The notes under the pieces: model-generated
What the model was told of the DNA's origin: nothing
Seen by the model: the letters and a program-made list of their open reading frames with translations, nothing else
The model's database searches: none
In this document: piece after piece, positions 1-11,309 of the stretch
Position numbering within the stretch: position 1 is the first letter of the stretch
Layout: each line of letters begins with the position of its first letter
DNA from: AR5 sp041497115
GTDB lineage: Bacteria; Methylomirabilota; Methylomirabilia; Rokubacteriales; CSP1-6
DNA length: 24,215 bases
Reading direction: 5' to 3'
NCBI GenBank assembly: GCA_041497115.1
Contig: JBGQFW010000069.1
Coordinates: 1 to 24,215, forward strand
Translations under genes and position numbers: made by a program

Positions 1-1
1 G

Positions 2-4201
<4,200 letters not shown>

Positions 4202-4203
4202 CC

Positions 4204-5652
4204 GTGGGCAAGGTCACCGGCTTCCTCGAGATCAAGCGCACGAAGTGGCCGACCCGGCCGGTCGCCGAGCGGCTGCACGACTGGAAGGAGGTCTACCTCC
4301 CCTTCCCCGACGACGAGCTGCGCCGGCAGGCGGCCCGCTGCATGGACTGCGGCATCCCGTTCTGCCATCAGGGCTGCCCGCTCGGCAACATCATCCCCGA
4401 CTGGAACGACCTCGTGTACCGCGACCACTGGCGCGACGCGATCGACCGGCTGCACGCGACCAACAACTTCCCGGAGTTCACCGGCCGCCTGTGCCCGGCG
4501 CCGTGCGAGGGCGCCTGCGTGCTCGCCATCAACGACGACCCGGTGACGATCAAGGCCGTCGAGGTCACGATCATCGACCGCGCCTTCGAGGAGGGCTGGG
4601 TCACGCCCGAGCCGCCGGGGGCCCGGACCGGGAAGAAGGTCGCGGTCGTCGGCTCCGGTCCCGCCGGCCTGGCCGCCGCCCAGCAGCTCAACCGGGCCGG
4701 CCACCTGGTGACGGTGCTCGAGCGCGCCGACCGCATCGGCGGGCTGCTGCGCTACGGCATCCCCGAGTTCAAGATGGAAAAGCGCGTGCTCGAGCGGCGC
4801 CTCGCGCTGATGGAGAAGGAGGGCGTCGGCTTCCGTCCCAACTGCGACGTCGGCCGCGCCCCGCGGCTGGCCGAGCTGCAGCGCGAGTTCGACGCGGTCG
4901 TGCTGGCGTGCGGCGCCGGCGCCCCCCGCGACCTGCCGGTGCCGGGGCGCGAGCTGCGCGGCATCCACTTCGCGATGGAGTACCTCACGCTGTCGAACAA
5001 GCGCTGCGAGGGGGATCCGATCCCCGACGAGCGGTTCATCAGCGCCCGGGGCAAGCACGTCGTGATCCTTGGCGGCGGGGACACCGGGGCGGACTGCCTG
5101 GGCACCGTGCACCGCCAGGGCGCGGCGTCGGTCCACCAGTTCGAGCTGCTGCCCCGGCCGCCCGACGCGCGCGCGCCCGACAACCCGTGGCCGCAGTGGC
5201 CCAACATCCTGCGCGTCTCCTCCGCGCACGAGGAGGGCGGCGAGCGCGTCTACGCGGTCTCGACCCAGCGCTTCACCGGCGATGCCGAGGGCCGCGTCAC
5301 GCACCTCCATGCCGTGAAGGTCGACATGGTGCGCGAGGGCGGCCGGCTCGACTTCAAGCCGACGCCGGGCAGCGAGTTCACCCTCGACGCCGACCTCGTC
5401 CTGCTCGCGATGGGCTTCGTCGGTCCCGAGCGGTCGGGGCCGATCGAGGAGCTGGGGCTGAGGCTGACCGAGCGCGGCAACGTGGCGCGCGACGCGAGCT
5501 GGATGACCAGCGCCCCCGGCGTGTTCACCTGCGGCGACATGCAGCGCGGCCAGTCGCTGATCGTCTGGGCGATCGCCGAGGGGCGCTCCTGCGCCGCCGG
5601 CGTCGACCGCTGGCTGATGGGCAAGACCGAGCTACCGGCTCCCCTGCCCTAG
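4204..5652 (+). CDS. gltD: Glutamate synthase small subunit (GltD)
   Basis: The 482-residue small subunit passes electrons from NADPH through FAD and Fe-S clusters to GltB. The GTG start at 4204 gives the usual N-terminus MGKVTGFLEIKR and lies two bases after the gltB stop; the open frame continues far upstream but only as antisense-quality sequence. N-terminal ferredoxin-like cysteines are C46, C49, C54 and C58, with a second set at C97, C101 and C105. The FAD-binding Rossmann motif GSGPAG is at 150-155. The second dinucleotide motif GGGDTG at 290-295 is the NADPH site. The C-terminal GVFTCGDMQRGQSLIVWA stretch is typical of the family. Length is normal. The last 21 bases overlap the 3' end of the convergent DUF4124 gene. 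Confidence 0.97.
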   Translation: MGKVTGFLEIKRTKWPTRPVAERLHDWKEVYLPFPDDELRRQAARCMDCGIPFCHQGCPLGNIIPDWNDLVYRDHWRDAIDRLHATNNFPEFTGRLCPAPCEGACVLAINDDPVTIKAVEVTIIDRAFEEGWVTPEPPGARTGKKVAVVGSGPAGLAAAQQLNRAGHLVTVLERADRIGGLLRYGIPEFKMEKRVLERRLALMEKEGVGFRPNCDVGRAPRLAELQREFDAVVLACGAGAPRDLPVPGRELRGIHFAMEYLTLSNKRCEGDPIPDERFISARGKHVVILGGGDTGADCLGTVHRQGAASVHQFELLPRPPDARAPDNPWPQWPNILRVSSAHEEGGERVYAVSTQRFTGDAEGRVTHLHAVKVDMVREGGRLDFKPTPGSEFTLDADLVLLAMGFVGPERSGPIEELGLRLTERGNVARDASWMTSAPGVFTCGDMQRGQSLIVWAIAEGRSCAAGVDRWLMGKTELPAPLP

Positions 5653-6039
5653 CTCGTCCTCGAGCGAAGACGCGAAGCATTCCGCGCGCCGGGCGTCCGC
5701 GTCGCCCAGCGTCTCCAGCGCCTGCCGGCAGCTATCGCAGCTCGGATAGGACGCGGACGACCCGCGCGTCTTCTCCGTTCCCCGCAGACGGAGGATGCAC
5801 CCGTGCGGTGCGCCGGCGCCGCGCGTGGCGTTCGGGGTAAGCCGGGGCGTGGGCGGCTCGCCGGGCCGCCGCGGCCCGAGCTGAAGCCGGTAGCGCTCGG
5901 GCACCTGGTCGCGGCGCGCGGCATAGTGCACGTTGCCCTGCTCGTCCACCCAGCGGTAGGACAGCCCCGCGGCCTCCGCGCCGAGCGCCACCAGCCCCAG
6001 CAACGCCAGGACCGCGAGACGACGCGCGTGCGCGAGCAT
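5632..6039 (-). CDS. Small secreted DUF4124-domain protein
   Basis: A 135-residue protein with a clear signal peptide: positive N-terminus (MLAHARR), hydrophobic core of about 13 residues, and probable cleavage near AEA/AG at about residue 23-24. Immediately after it, YRWVDEQGNVHYA (28-40) is the short DUF4124 signature, found in many envelope proteins of unknown function. The C-terminal half carries four cysteines, C81, C101, C104 and C121, including a CDSC pair, which could form disulfides or bind metal after export; this is inference. The ATG at 6039 has GGAGG almost abutting it (one base apart) and a TAGGAT hexamer six bases upstream. Its stop lies inside the gltD 3' end (21-base tail-to-tail overlap). 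Function unknown. Confidence 0.8.
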   Translation of the reverse strand: MLAHARRLAVLALLGLVALGAEAAGLSYRWVDEQGNVHYAARRDQVPERYRLQLGPRRPGEPPTPRLTPNATRGAGAPHGCILRLRGTEKTRGSSASYPSCDSCRQALETLGDADARRAECFASSLEDELGQGSR

Positions 6040-6045
6040 GCCTCC

Positions 6046-6051
6046 ATCCTA
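6046..6051 (-). promoter_or_regulatory. Putative -10 element of the DUF4124 gene
   Basis: TAGGAT on the minus strand, separated from the ATG at 6039 by six bases (ggaggc). With standard spacing from -10 to the transcription start this puts +1 at the ATG itself. No convincing -35 is visible. Confidence 0.4.
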
Positions 6052-6132
6052 GCGGTCCGGGCCGGGGCCGCGAGAGCCTTTCGTTCGGCCTCGGCGGTCG
6101 CCCGATACGTGCCCGCCACGGCAGCGCCGCGC

Positions 6133-6138
6133 TAGACT
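6133..6138 (+). promoter_or_regulatory. Putative -10 element of the hydrolase remnant
   Basis: TAGACT on the plus strand, six bases (gccgcc) before the ATG at 6145. It is the same hexamer as at 11294-11299. The promoter appears intact although the gene behind it is broken. Confidence 0.4.
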
Positions 6139-6144
6139 GCCGCC

Positions 6145-6358
6145 ATGCTCGCCGGCCACGCGGTGGTGGTCCCCGGCTCTCCGCGTCCGCCGCTGCTCCT
6201 CGTGCACGGCGCCGCCAACTCGGCGGCGGTCTGGCGCCTTTGGCAGGACGCGCTGGGGGCTCGTGCTGAGCCGCCGCACGCTGGCCACGCTGGCGCCGGC
6301 CGTCACGGCGTGGATCGCCTCGGCCACGCAAGGACGGGCCCCGGGATCCGGAGCTTGA
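6145..6358 (+). pseudogene. Alpha/beta-hydrolase pseudogene with internal deletion
   Basis: The ATG at 6145 opens a normal alpha/beta-hydrolase N-terminus: PPLLLVHGAANSAAVW (residues 15-30) holds the beta-strand and HG oxyanion-hole motif. Family similarity stops at about residue 37 (near base 6255). In the +1 frame from 6254, WGLVLSRRTLATLAPAV followed by TAWIASA and a TGA at 6356-6358 looks like the C-terminal helix that follows the catalytic His in such hydrolases. The simplest reading is that the middle of a gene of about 250-280 codons, with the nucleophile, acid and His, was deleted and the two ends joined out of frame. The 3' piece overlaps the end of the convergent acyltransferase gene. 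The N-terminal match is strong; identification of the C-terminal piece is inference. Confidence 0.6.
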
Positions 6359-7388
6359 CCCAGCGCCAGACCCAACCAAGCCCGAGCAGCGCCGCCATGA
6401 GCACCGCGTTGGCCAGCCAGAACGCCGGCCACGTCCCGGCGCGCCAGCCAAGGGCACGGCTCACCAGCGTGTACACCAGGATCTGGTGGACGAAGTAGAG
6501 GAACAGGGCGGTCTGCCCCAGCACGACGAGCCAGGGCAGCCGCAGCCGGCGCACCTCCATCACCCAGTACGCCGCCGCGAGTAGGAGCAGCAGCATGCCG
6601 CCCACCCAGAGCAGCGCCGCGCCCCGCGGCGTCCAGTGACGGTTGAGGATGAAGTCACGCCGGAGGCCGAAGCGCATGGGCGTGGCCGCCCACGAGTCGT
6701 AGGCGAAGAACGCGGCCACCAGCACCGCTCCCGTGCCGCCCGCCACCGCCACGAAGCGCGCCCCCGCCGCCGCGCTCCGGCGCTGCGCCTCGAGCCAGCT
6801 CCACCCCAGCACGAGCCCGATCAGCACCAGGCTCAGCCACGGCCACGGGGGAAAGTCGTAGAACAGCACGAGGCCGGCCGACGGGTGGGCGGCGACGAAG
6901 CCGGTGAGCGAGGGAAAGGCCAGCACGAAGCCGACGTACCCGCCGACGGCCAACGCCAGGAGCGCCCAGCGCGCGGCCCGCACGCGCAGCCGCCACAGCG
7001 CCGGGACCATCGCGATGATCGCCACGCCGATCGTCTGGAGCACCCCGCCGCTCAGCCGCGGCTCGTCCGGGAACACCACGAGGTTCAGAAGCAGCCCGCA
7101 CAGCGCGATCCGGGCCCCGCGCGGCACGAACCGGCGCGCCAGCGCGCCGAGGCTCTCGCCCCCGCCCGGCGCCGCGCGCAGGGCCAGCGGCAGGCAGAAG
7201 CCGACCAGGAACAGGAAGATCGGCGCCGCCAGCGTCAGCGTGACGTAGATCAGGTTGTAGCGAGGCCAGGTCATGGGGTCGTCCAGCCACCAGCGGGCGG
7301 TGTGGTTGACGACCATGAGCACGAGCGCGGCGCCGCGAAGGCCGTCCAGCCACTCGAAGCGGGAGGCGGGCGCAGGCTCCGCCGTCAT
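6303..7388 (-). CDS. Membrane acyltransferase (DUF1624 / HGSNAT-like family)
   Basis: A 361-residue multi-pass membrane protein with about ten hydrophobic segments. The N-terminus FEWLDGLRGAALVLMVVNHT is the hallmark of the heparan-alpha-glucosaminide N-acetyltransferase/YeiB-like superfamily (first helix with the conserved LDGLRG and a His in the membrane). These proteins are thought to move acyl groups across the inner membrane onto sugars or lipids; the substrate here is unknown. The ATG at 7388 lies nine bases after the stop of the PPOX gene, so it is probably the last gene of the 11286-to-6303 operon. Its 3' end runs into the remains of the opposing hydrolase. Acyltransferase_3 family is the alternative, but the short central part and N-terminal motif fit DUF1624 better. 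Confidence 0.75.
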   Translation of the reverse strand: MTAEPAPASRFEWLDGLRGAALVLMVVNHTARWWLDDPMTWPRYNLIYVTLTLAAPIFLFLVGFCLPLALRAAPGGGESLGALARRFVPRGARIALCGLLLNLVVFPDEPRLSGGVLQTIGVAIIAMVPALWRLRVRAARWALLALAVGGYVGFVLAFPSLTGFVAAHPSAGLVLFYDFPPWPWLSLVLIGLVLGWSWLEAQRRSAAAGARFVAVAGGTGAVLVAAFFAYDSWAATPMRFGLRRDFILNRHWTPRGAALLWVGGMLLLLLAAAYWVMEVRRLRLPWLVVLGQTALFLYFVHQILVYTLVSRALGWRAGTWPAFWLANAVLMAALLGLGWVWRWVKLRIPGPVLAWPRRSTP

Positions 7389-7397
7389 CGCGATCCG

Positions 7398-7841
7398 CTA
7401 GTCGAAGCCCCAGGCGAAGACCCGGCGCGGTGTGACCTCGACGATGACCGAGTCCGACGGGCTCAGCGCCGCCTCGCGAGGGTACTGCGGATATTTCCGA
7501 TAGAGCAGGTCACGCACCCGACGAAAGGCCGGGCCCCGCGTGATGACCGCGGCCCGGCCCTGGATCATCACGCCGCGCAGTGTGCTCCACGCGTCCGAGT
7601 ACGCGTCCACCACGACGGTGACGTTGGGGTTCTCGGCGATGTTCCGCATCTTGCGCGCGTCGTCGCCCGAGCCGAAGTAGACCCGGCCCCCGCGCAGCAC
7701 GTGGCAGACGGGAACGACGTGCGGGACACCGGCGGCGCCGCTCGTCGCCACCCGGCACACGCGCTCCCACTGGACGAAGTCGGCGATCTTCCGCGACAGG
7801 CGGGCGGGTTTGCGGGCGGCCATGCGCGGAGTCCGCGCCAT
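7398..7841 (-). CDS. PPOX-family (pyridoxamine 5'-phosphate oxidase-like) split-barrel protein
   Basis: A 147-residue flavin- or F420-binding split-barrel protein. Family features: VCRVATSGAAGVPHVVPVCH (the first barrel strands), VYFGSGDDARKMRNIAENP (cofactor-phosphate-binding strand and helix), VTVVVDAYSD, and RGVMIQGRAAVI. The C-terminal RVFAWGF motif is typical of the PPOX class F420/FMN-dependent proteins. It is probably a cytoplasmic oxidoreductase or cofactor-binding protein; true PNPOx activity is unlikely because the protein is short. The ATG at 7841 is chosen because it is six bases after the preceding stop; an internal Met at 7823 is possible. It shares the operon with a chlorite-dismutase-family protein. 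Cofactor and substrate cannot be read from the sequence. Confidence 0.82.
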   Translation of the reverse strand: MARTPRMAARKPARLSRKIADFVQWERVCRVATSGAAGVPHVVPVCHVLRGGRVYFGSGDDARKMRNIAENPNVTVVVDAYSDAWSTLRGVMIQGRAAVITRGPAFRRVRDLLYRKYPQYPREAALSPSDSVIVEVTPRRVFAWGFD

Positions 7842-7847
7842 GGCGGG

Positions 7848-8558
7848 CTACCGCAGCGGGCTCTGCCAGAGCGCGTGGCCGACGAAGAACGGCCCGAGCG
7901 TGGCGAGGTATTGCGAGGTCTGCGCGGTCTTGCGCATGGCCTGCACCAGGTGCGAGAGCGGGTGCAGCTCGCGGCCGACGAGACCGATGACGAAGTCGTT
8001 GTCGCTGACGTCGAGGCCGTGGCAGGCCAGCCGCACGTCGTGGGCGAGGTCGGCGTCGCCGTAGGCGCGGCCGAGCACGCTGTGCTCGCGGATGACGATC
8101 CCCTGCTCCGGGGGCGCGAGCCGGGCGAAGGCGCCGTTGCGGCGCAGCGGATACCAGATGCCCCACGGCCACGCCGGGTTGAGCGCCGTGCGGCGCGGCC
8201 GGCGCAGCAGCCACTCGTCGAGATCGGCCTCGAATCCCGATGCGTAGGTGCGGCCGAGCATGGTCAGCTCCGGCTTGAGCACGAGGTCGCCGAACGGGCC
8301 GCCGTTGAGGAGCTCGCGGAACGGGCCGACGAAGAACGTGGGGTCCTCGCTCATCCCCAGCACGCCCACGCCTCGCGGGTCGTTGACGTCCTGGTAGAGA
8401 ACGGCCTCGAGACCACCGGCCTCCAGCGCGCGCACCAGCGGCTTGACGTCGGTGCACCCGCCGAGCACCTGCAGCTGCATGAACAGGCGGCGATCGGACA
8501 CCTGCTGGTTGGCGCCGCGCTCCCGGACGTCGACCTTGACCTCCTCGCCCGTGCTCAC
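7848..8558 (-). CDS. Chlorite-dismutase-family heme protein (Cld/HemQ-like)
   Basis: A 236-residue member of the chlorite dismutase/HemQ superfamily. Visible features: FMQLQVLGG (first strand), WGIWYPLRRNG at 132-142, REHSVLGRAYG at 157-167 with H159 as the likely proximal heme ligand, and the C-terminal VGRELHPLSHLVQAMRKT followed by GPFFVGH. Length fits the family. The GTG start at 8558 is supported by GGAGG six bases upstream and lies two bases beyond the moaA stop. The family includes true chlorite dismutases and coproheme decarboxylases (HemQ) of the coproporphyrin-dependent heme pathway. I could not identify the distal-pocket residue that would separate the two, and no hem gene is nearby, so the role stays open. 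Confidence 0.88.
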   Translation of the reverse strand: MSTGEEVKVDVRERGANQQVSDRRLFMQLQVLGGCTDVKPLVRALEAGGLEAVLYQDVNDPRGVGVLGMSEDPTFFVGPFRELLNGGPFGDLVLKPELTMLGRTYASGFEADLDEWLLRRPRRTALNPAWPWGIWYPLRRNGAFARLAPPEQGIVIREHSVLGRAYGDADLAHDVRLACHGLDVSDNDFVIGLVGRELHPLSHLVQAMRKTAQTSQYLATLGPFFVGHALWQSPLR

Positions 8559-8560
8559 GC

Positions 8561-9586
8561 TCAGCCTCCCCGGGTGTGCATCTCGAGGTGCGGATCGCGC
8601 TTGAGCCCGCCGATCTGCACCAGCGGCCGGCGGTCCCCCAGCGCCAGCCGGTCCTCCGCGCCGCGGTCGGCGCGCGCCCGCCAGCCGCCGGTGACGAGGG
8701 CCTTCAGCGCCTCGGGGCCGGCGCCGGCGCGGAACGGCGCCCGCAGATCCACGCCGCGCGTCGCGTACAGGCAGAGATACCACATTCCGTCCGCCGTCAG
8801 GCGGCTGCGGTCGCAGTCGGCGCAGAAGGGCGCCGTGGTCGAGGCGATGATGCCGAACGTGGCGCCGTCGGGGAGGCGGAACCGCTCGGCCGGCGCGGTG
8901 GACGTCTCGACCACCGGCTCGATGCGTCCGTAGCGGCGCCCGAGCCGCTCCAGCATCTCGGCGCGGCCGACCACCTGGTCCATGGACCACCGGGTGGCGC
9001 CGCCGACGTCCATGTACTCGATGAACCGCACTTCCGCCGGCACGCGGCGGCCGAACTCGATGAGCGCGTCGAGCTCGTCGTCGTTGACGCCGCGGATGAC
9101 GACGGTGTCGAGCTTGGTCCCGCTGAAGCCGGCCCGGGGCACGGCGGCGATTCCCTCGAGCACCTGCGCGTGGGTAGCGCGGCCGGTGAGCCGGGCGAAC
9201 CGGTCCGCGTCGAGCGTGTCGAGGCTGACGGTGATCCGATGCAGCCCGGCCGCCTTCAGCGCGGGCGCGTGCTCGGCCAGCAGCACGCCGTTGCTCGTCA
9301 AGGCGAGGTCGCGGATACGCGGCCGCGCAGCCAGCATCTCGATGAGCCGCGGCAGGTCGCGCCGCAGCAGCGGCTCGCCGCCCGTCAGCCGGACCTTGTC
9401 CACGCCGAGGTCGAGGAACACGTCGGCCAGCGCGGCCATCTCGCCGAAGTGCAGGATGTCCTGGCGCGGCAGCCACGCGTACTCCTCCTCCGGCATGCAG
9501 TACTGGCAGCGGAGGTTGCACCGGTCGGTGACCGAGAGCCTGAGATTTCGGAGCGCCCGCCCGCGGGTGTCGAGGACGCGCATCAT
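8561..9586 (-). CDS. moaA: GTP 3',8-cyclase (MoaA), molybdenum cofactor biosynthesis
   Basis: A 341-residue radical SAM enzyme that, with MoaC, turns GTP into cyclic pyranopterin monophosphate, the first step of molybdopterin synthesis. The N-terminal 4Fe-4S/SAM motif is C23-x3-C27-x2-C30 (CNLRCQYC), followed by the SAM-binding TGGEPLLR. The C-terminal substrate-binding cluster has C-x2-C-x13-C (FCADCDRSRL...YLC). The protein ends with Gly-Gly (HTRGG), the C-terminal dipeptide known to be needed for MoaA activity, so the enzyme looks complete. The ATG at 9586 overlaps the upstream stop by four bases (ATGA), which indicates translational coupling. No other moa gene is in the window. Confidence 0.95.
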   Translation of the reverse strand: MMRVLDTRGRALRNLRLSVTDRCNLRCQYCMPEEEYAWLPRQDILHFGEMAALADVFLDLGVDKVRLTGGEPLLRRDLPRLIEMLAARPRIRDLALTSNGVLLAEHAPALKAAGLHRITVSLDTLDADRFARLTGRATHAQVLEGIAAVPRAGFSGTKLDTVVIRGVNDDELDALIEFGRRVPAEVRFIEYMDVGGATRWSMDQVVGRAEMLERLGRRYGRIEPVVETSTAPAERFRLPDGATFGIIASTTAPFCADCDRSRLTADGMWYLCLYATRGVDLRAPFRAGAGPEALKALVTGGWRARADRGAEDRLALGDRRPLVQIGGLKRDPHLEMHTRGG

Positions 9587-11286
9587 GCGACCGGGACCGC
9601 GGCGGGCTCGGCGGCGTGGGCCCGTTCCCACTCGCGCGCGAGCCCCGCCTTCTTCACGCCGACGTCGAAGTGATCCCACGGCAGCGGCTCGTCCAGCGCG
9701 CGCGCGCGCATGGTGTGGAAGTCGGCGTCGCCCTCCCACTCGCGCAGCGCGCGCCGCCAGTCGCCGCCCAGGCGGGCGGCGGATTCCAGAAAGTCGCCGA
9801 CGCGCCGGTCGCCCCGCGCCAGCAGCGCCTGCAGCGCGGCCTCGCGCGGGTTCTCGTGCAGCACCCGGACGTTGGAGAGGCCGCGCACGCCGCGCTTGAT
9901 CGTCTCGAGCTTCCGGCCGAGCGCCTCCGCGCCGGCGAACGGCGCCCACTGGAAGGGCGTCCACGGCTTGGGCACGAACGACGAGACGGACAGCGTGAGC
10001 CGGCCGAACGGGCGGCCCTGGGCGTCCAGCACGCGCAGCCGCTCCAGCAGGCGCCGGGCGAGGTCGGCGATCGCCTCGACGTCCGCGTCGGTCTCGGTCG
10101 GCTGCCCGATCATGAAGTACGTCTTGAGGTTGGGGATGCCGTGCGCGCGCACGAGGTCACAGGCGGCCAGGATCTGCTCGTCGGTGATCGCCTTGCGGAT
10201 CGCGCGGCGCAACCGCTCGGTGCCGGCCTCCGGCGCGATGGTCAGCGTGCGGTGGCCGCCGCGGGCCAGCGCCCCGGCGAGGTCCTCGGTGAGGCTGTCG
10301 GCGCGCAGCGAGGAGATGGACAGCTCCATGCCGTTGGCCTCGACGACCTTCAGCAGCTCGCCGATCCACGGATAGTCCGACACGCACGCGCCGACCAGGC
10401 CGATCCGCTTCTCGCCCTCGGCGGCCAGCTGCTTGATCGTCTCGCTCAGCGCCGCCACGCTCCGGTGGCGCACCGGCCGGTACACCTGTCCCTCCAGGCA
10501 GAAGCGGCAGCCGCGCCCGCACCCCTTGCCCACCTCGAGCAGCGCCATGTGGCCGTACTCGGCGTTGGGCGTCTTCACGCCGGCGATGGTGCGGAACGCG
10601 TTGACGTCGTCCAGCCGCCGCTTGACCACGACGGGCGGCGCGCCGGCGTGCGCGGCGACCGCGGCGAGCGAGCCGTCCGCCGCGTAGCGCACGTCGTAGC
10701 GCTCGGGCACGTACACGCCGGCCATCGCCGTCAGCAGGTCCAGGAAGCTGGCGCGGTCGCGGTAGCGCTCGCGGTAGGCCGCGATCAGCTCGCCCACCAG
10801 CTCCTCGCCCTCGCCCACCACGACGAAATCCATGAACGGCGCCATCGGCTCGGGGTTGGAGAAGGCGCACACGCCCCCCATGAGGACGAGCGGGTCGTGC
10901 GCCCGCCGGTCGGCCGCGCGCATCGGGACGCCGGAGAGGTCGAGGATGCGCAGGACGTTGACGTAGTCGCCCTCGTAGGTGACCGAGAAGCCGACCATGT
11001 GGAAGTCGGCGAGCGGCCGCTGGGACTCGAGCGAGAACGGCGCCGCCCCCGTGCGGGCCAGCTCGGCCACGTCGGCGGCATCCGGCATGAACACCCGCTC
11101 GCAGACGACGTCGGGGAGCGCGTTGAGGTGGCGGTAGATCGTCTGGAACCCCAGGTTGGACATCCCCACGGCGTAGGAGTTGGGGTAGACCAGGGCAACG
11201 GTGATCTTGCCCCCCCAATCCTTGCTCACGCCCCCCTGCTCAGCGTCCAGCAAGGCACGAGCTTTTTTCTTTAATGTCCACGACAT
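9583..11286 (-). CDS. B12-binding-type radical SAM protein (TIGR03960-like)
   Basis: A 567-residue radical SAM protein of the TIGR03960-like group. The N-terminal cobalamin-domain-like region has YPNSYAVGMSNLGFQTIYR (34-52) and lacks an evident D-x-H-x-x-G cobalamin motif. The radical SAM motif is C256-x3-C260-x2-C263 (CGRGCRFC) followed by GQVYRPVRHRS. Later segments ISSLRADSL, TIAPEAGTERLRR and YFMIGQPTET are typical of the family. The reaction is not established; homologs in other bacteria often sit with RNase E/G and translation genes. Here it leads an operon into moaA. The ATG at 11286 (MSWTLKKK) is preferred over a GTG at 11316: the family starts here, and the longer start would overrun the opposite promoter and gene. 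The first codons are A-rich, which favours initiation. Confidence 0.88.
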   Translation of the reverse strand: MSWTLKKKARALLDAEQGGVSKDWGGKITVALVYPNSYAVGMSNLGFQTIYRHLNALPDVVCERVFMPDAADVAELARTGAAPFSLESQRPLADFHMVGFSVTYEGDYVNVLRILDLSGVPMRAADRRAHDPLVLMGGVCAFSNPEPMAPFMDFVVVGEGEELVGELIAAYRERYRDRASFLDLLTAMAGVYVPERYDVRYAADGSLAAVAAHAGAPPVVVKRRLDDVNAFRTIAGVKTPNAEYGHMALLEVGKGCGRGCRFCLEGQVYRPVRHRSVAALSETIKQLAAEGEKRIGLVGACVSDYPWIGELLKVVEANGMELSISSLRADSLTEDLAGALARGGHRTLTIAPEAGTERLRRAIRKAITDEQILAACDLVRAHGIPNLKTYFMIGQPTETDADVEAIADLARRLLERLRVLDAQGRPFGRLTLSVSSFVPKPWTPFQWAPFAGAEALGRKLETIKRGVRGLSNVRVLHENPREAALQALLARGDRRVGDFLESAARLGGDWRRALREWEGDADFHTMRARALDEPLPWDHFDVGVKKAGLAREWERAHAAEPAAVPVA

Positions 11287-11293
11287 CCGGGTC

Positions 11294-11299
11294 AGTCTA
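11294..11299 (-). promoter_or_regulatory. Putative -10 element of the radical SAM-moaA operon
   Basis: TAGACT on the minus strand, seven bases before the ATG at 11286. It shares two bases with the opposing -10 at 11298-11303. Confidence 0.4.
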
Positions 11300-11303
11300 C
11301 CAT
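11298..11303 (+). promoter_or_regulatory. Putative -10 element of the glycosyltransferase operon
   Basis: TACCAT on the plus strand, six bases before the GTG at 11310. The geometry predicts a leaderless transcript. It overlaps the opposing TAGACT element. Confidence 0.35.
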
Positions 11304-11309
11304 AGCCGT

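Noticed and set aside
6636..8933. 765-codon plus-strand frame across the acyltransferase, PPOX and chlorite-dismutase-family genes
   Set aside because: Low-complexity Arg/His/Ala/Gln shadow translation spanning three well-supported minus-strand genes.
9616..11274. 552-codon plus-strand frame opposite the radical SAM gene
   Set aside because: Antisense shadow; the minus strand has clear Fe-S and SAM motifs.
11274..11309. Longer ATG start for the glycosyltransferase
   Set aside because: It would overlap the start of the divergent radical SAM gene and both promoter elements, and adds no family sequence; GTG at 11310 fits better.
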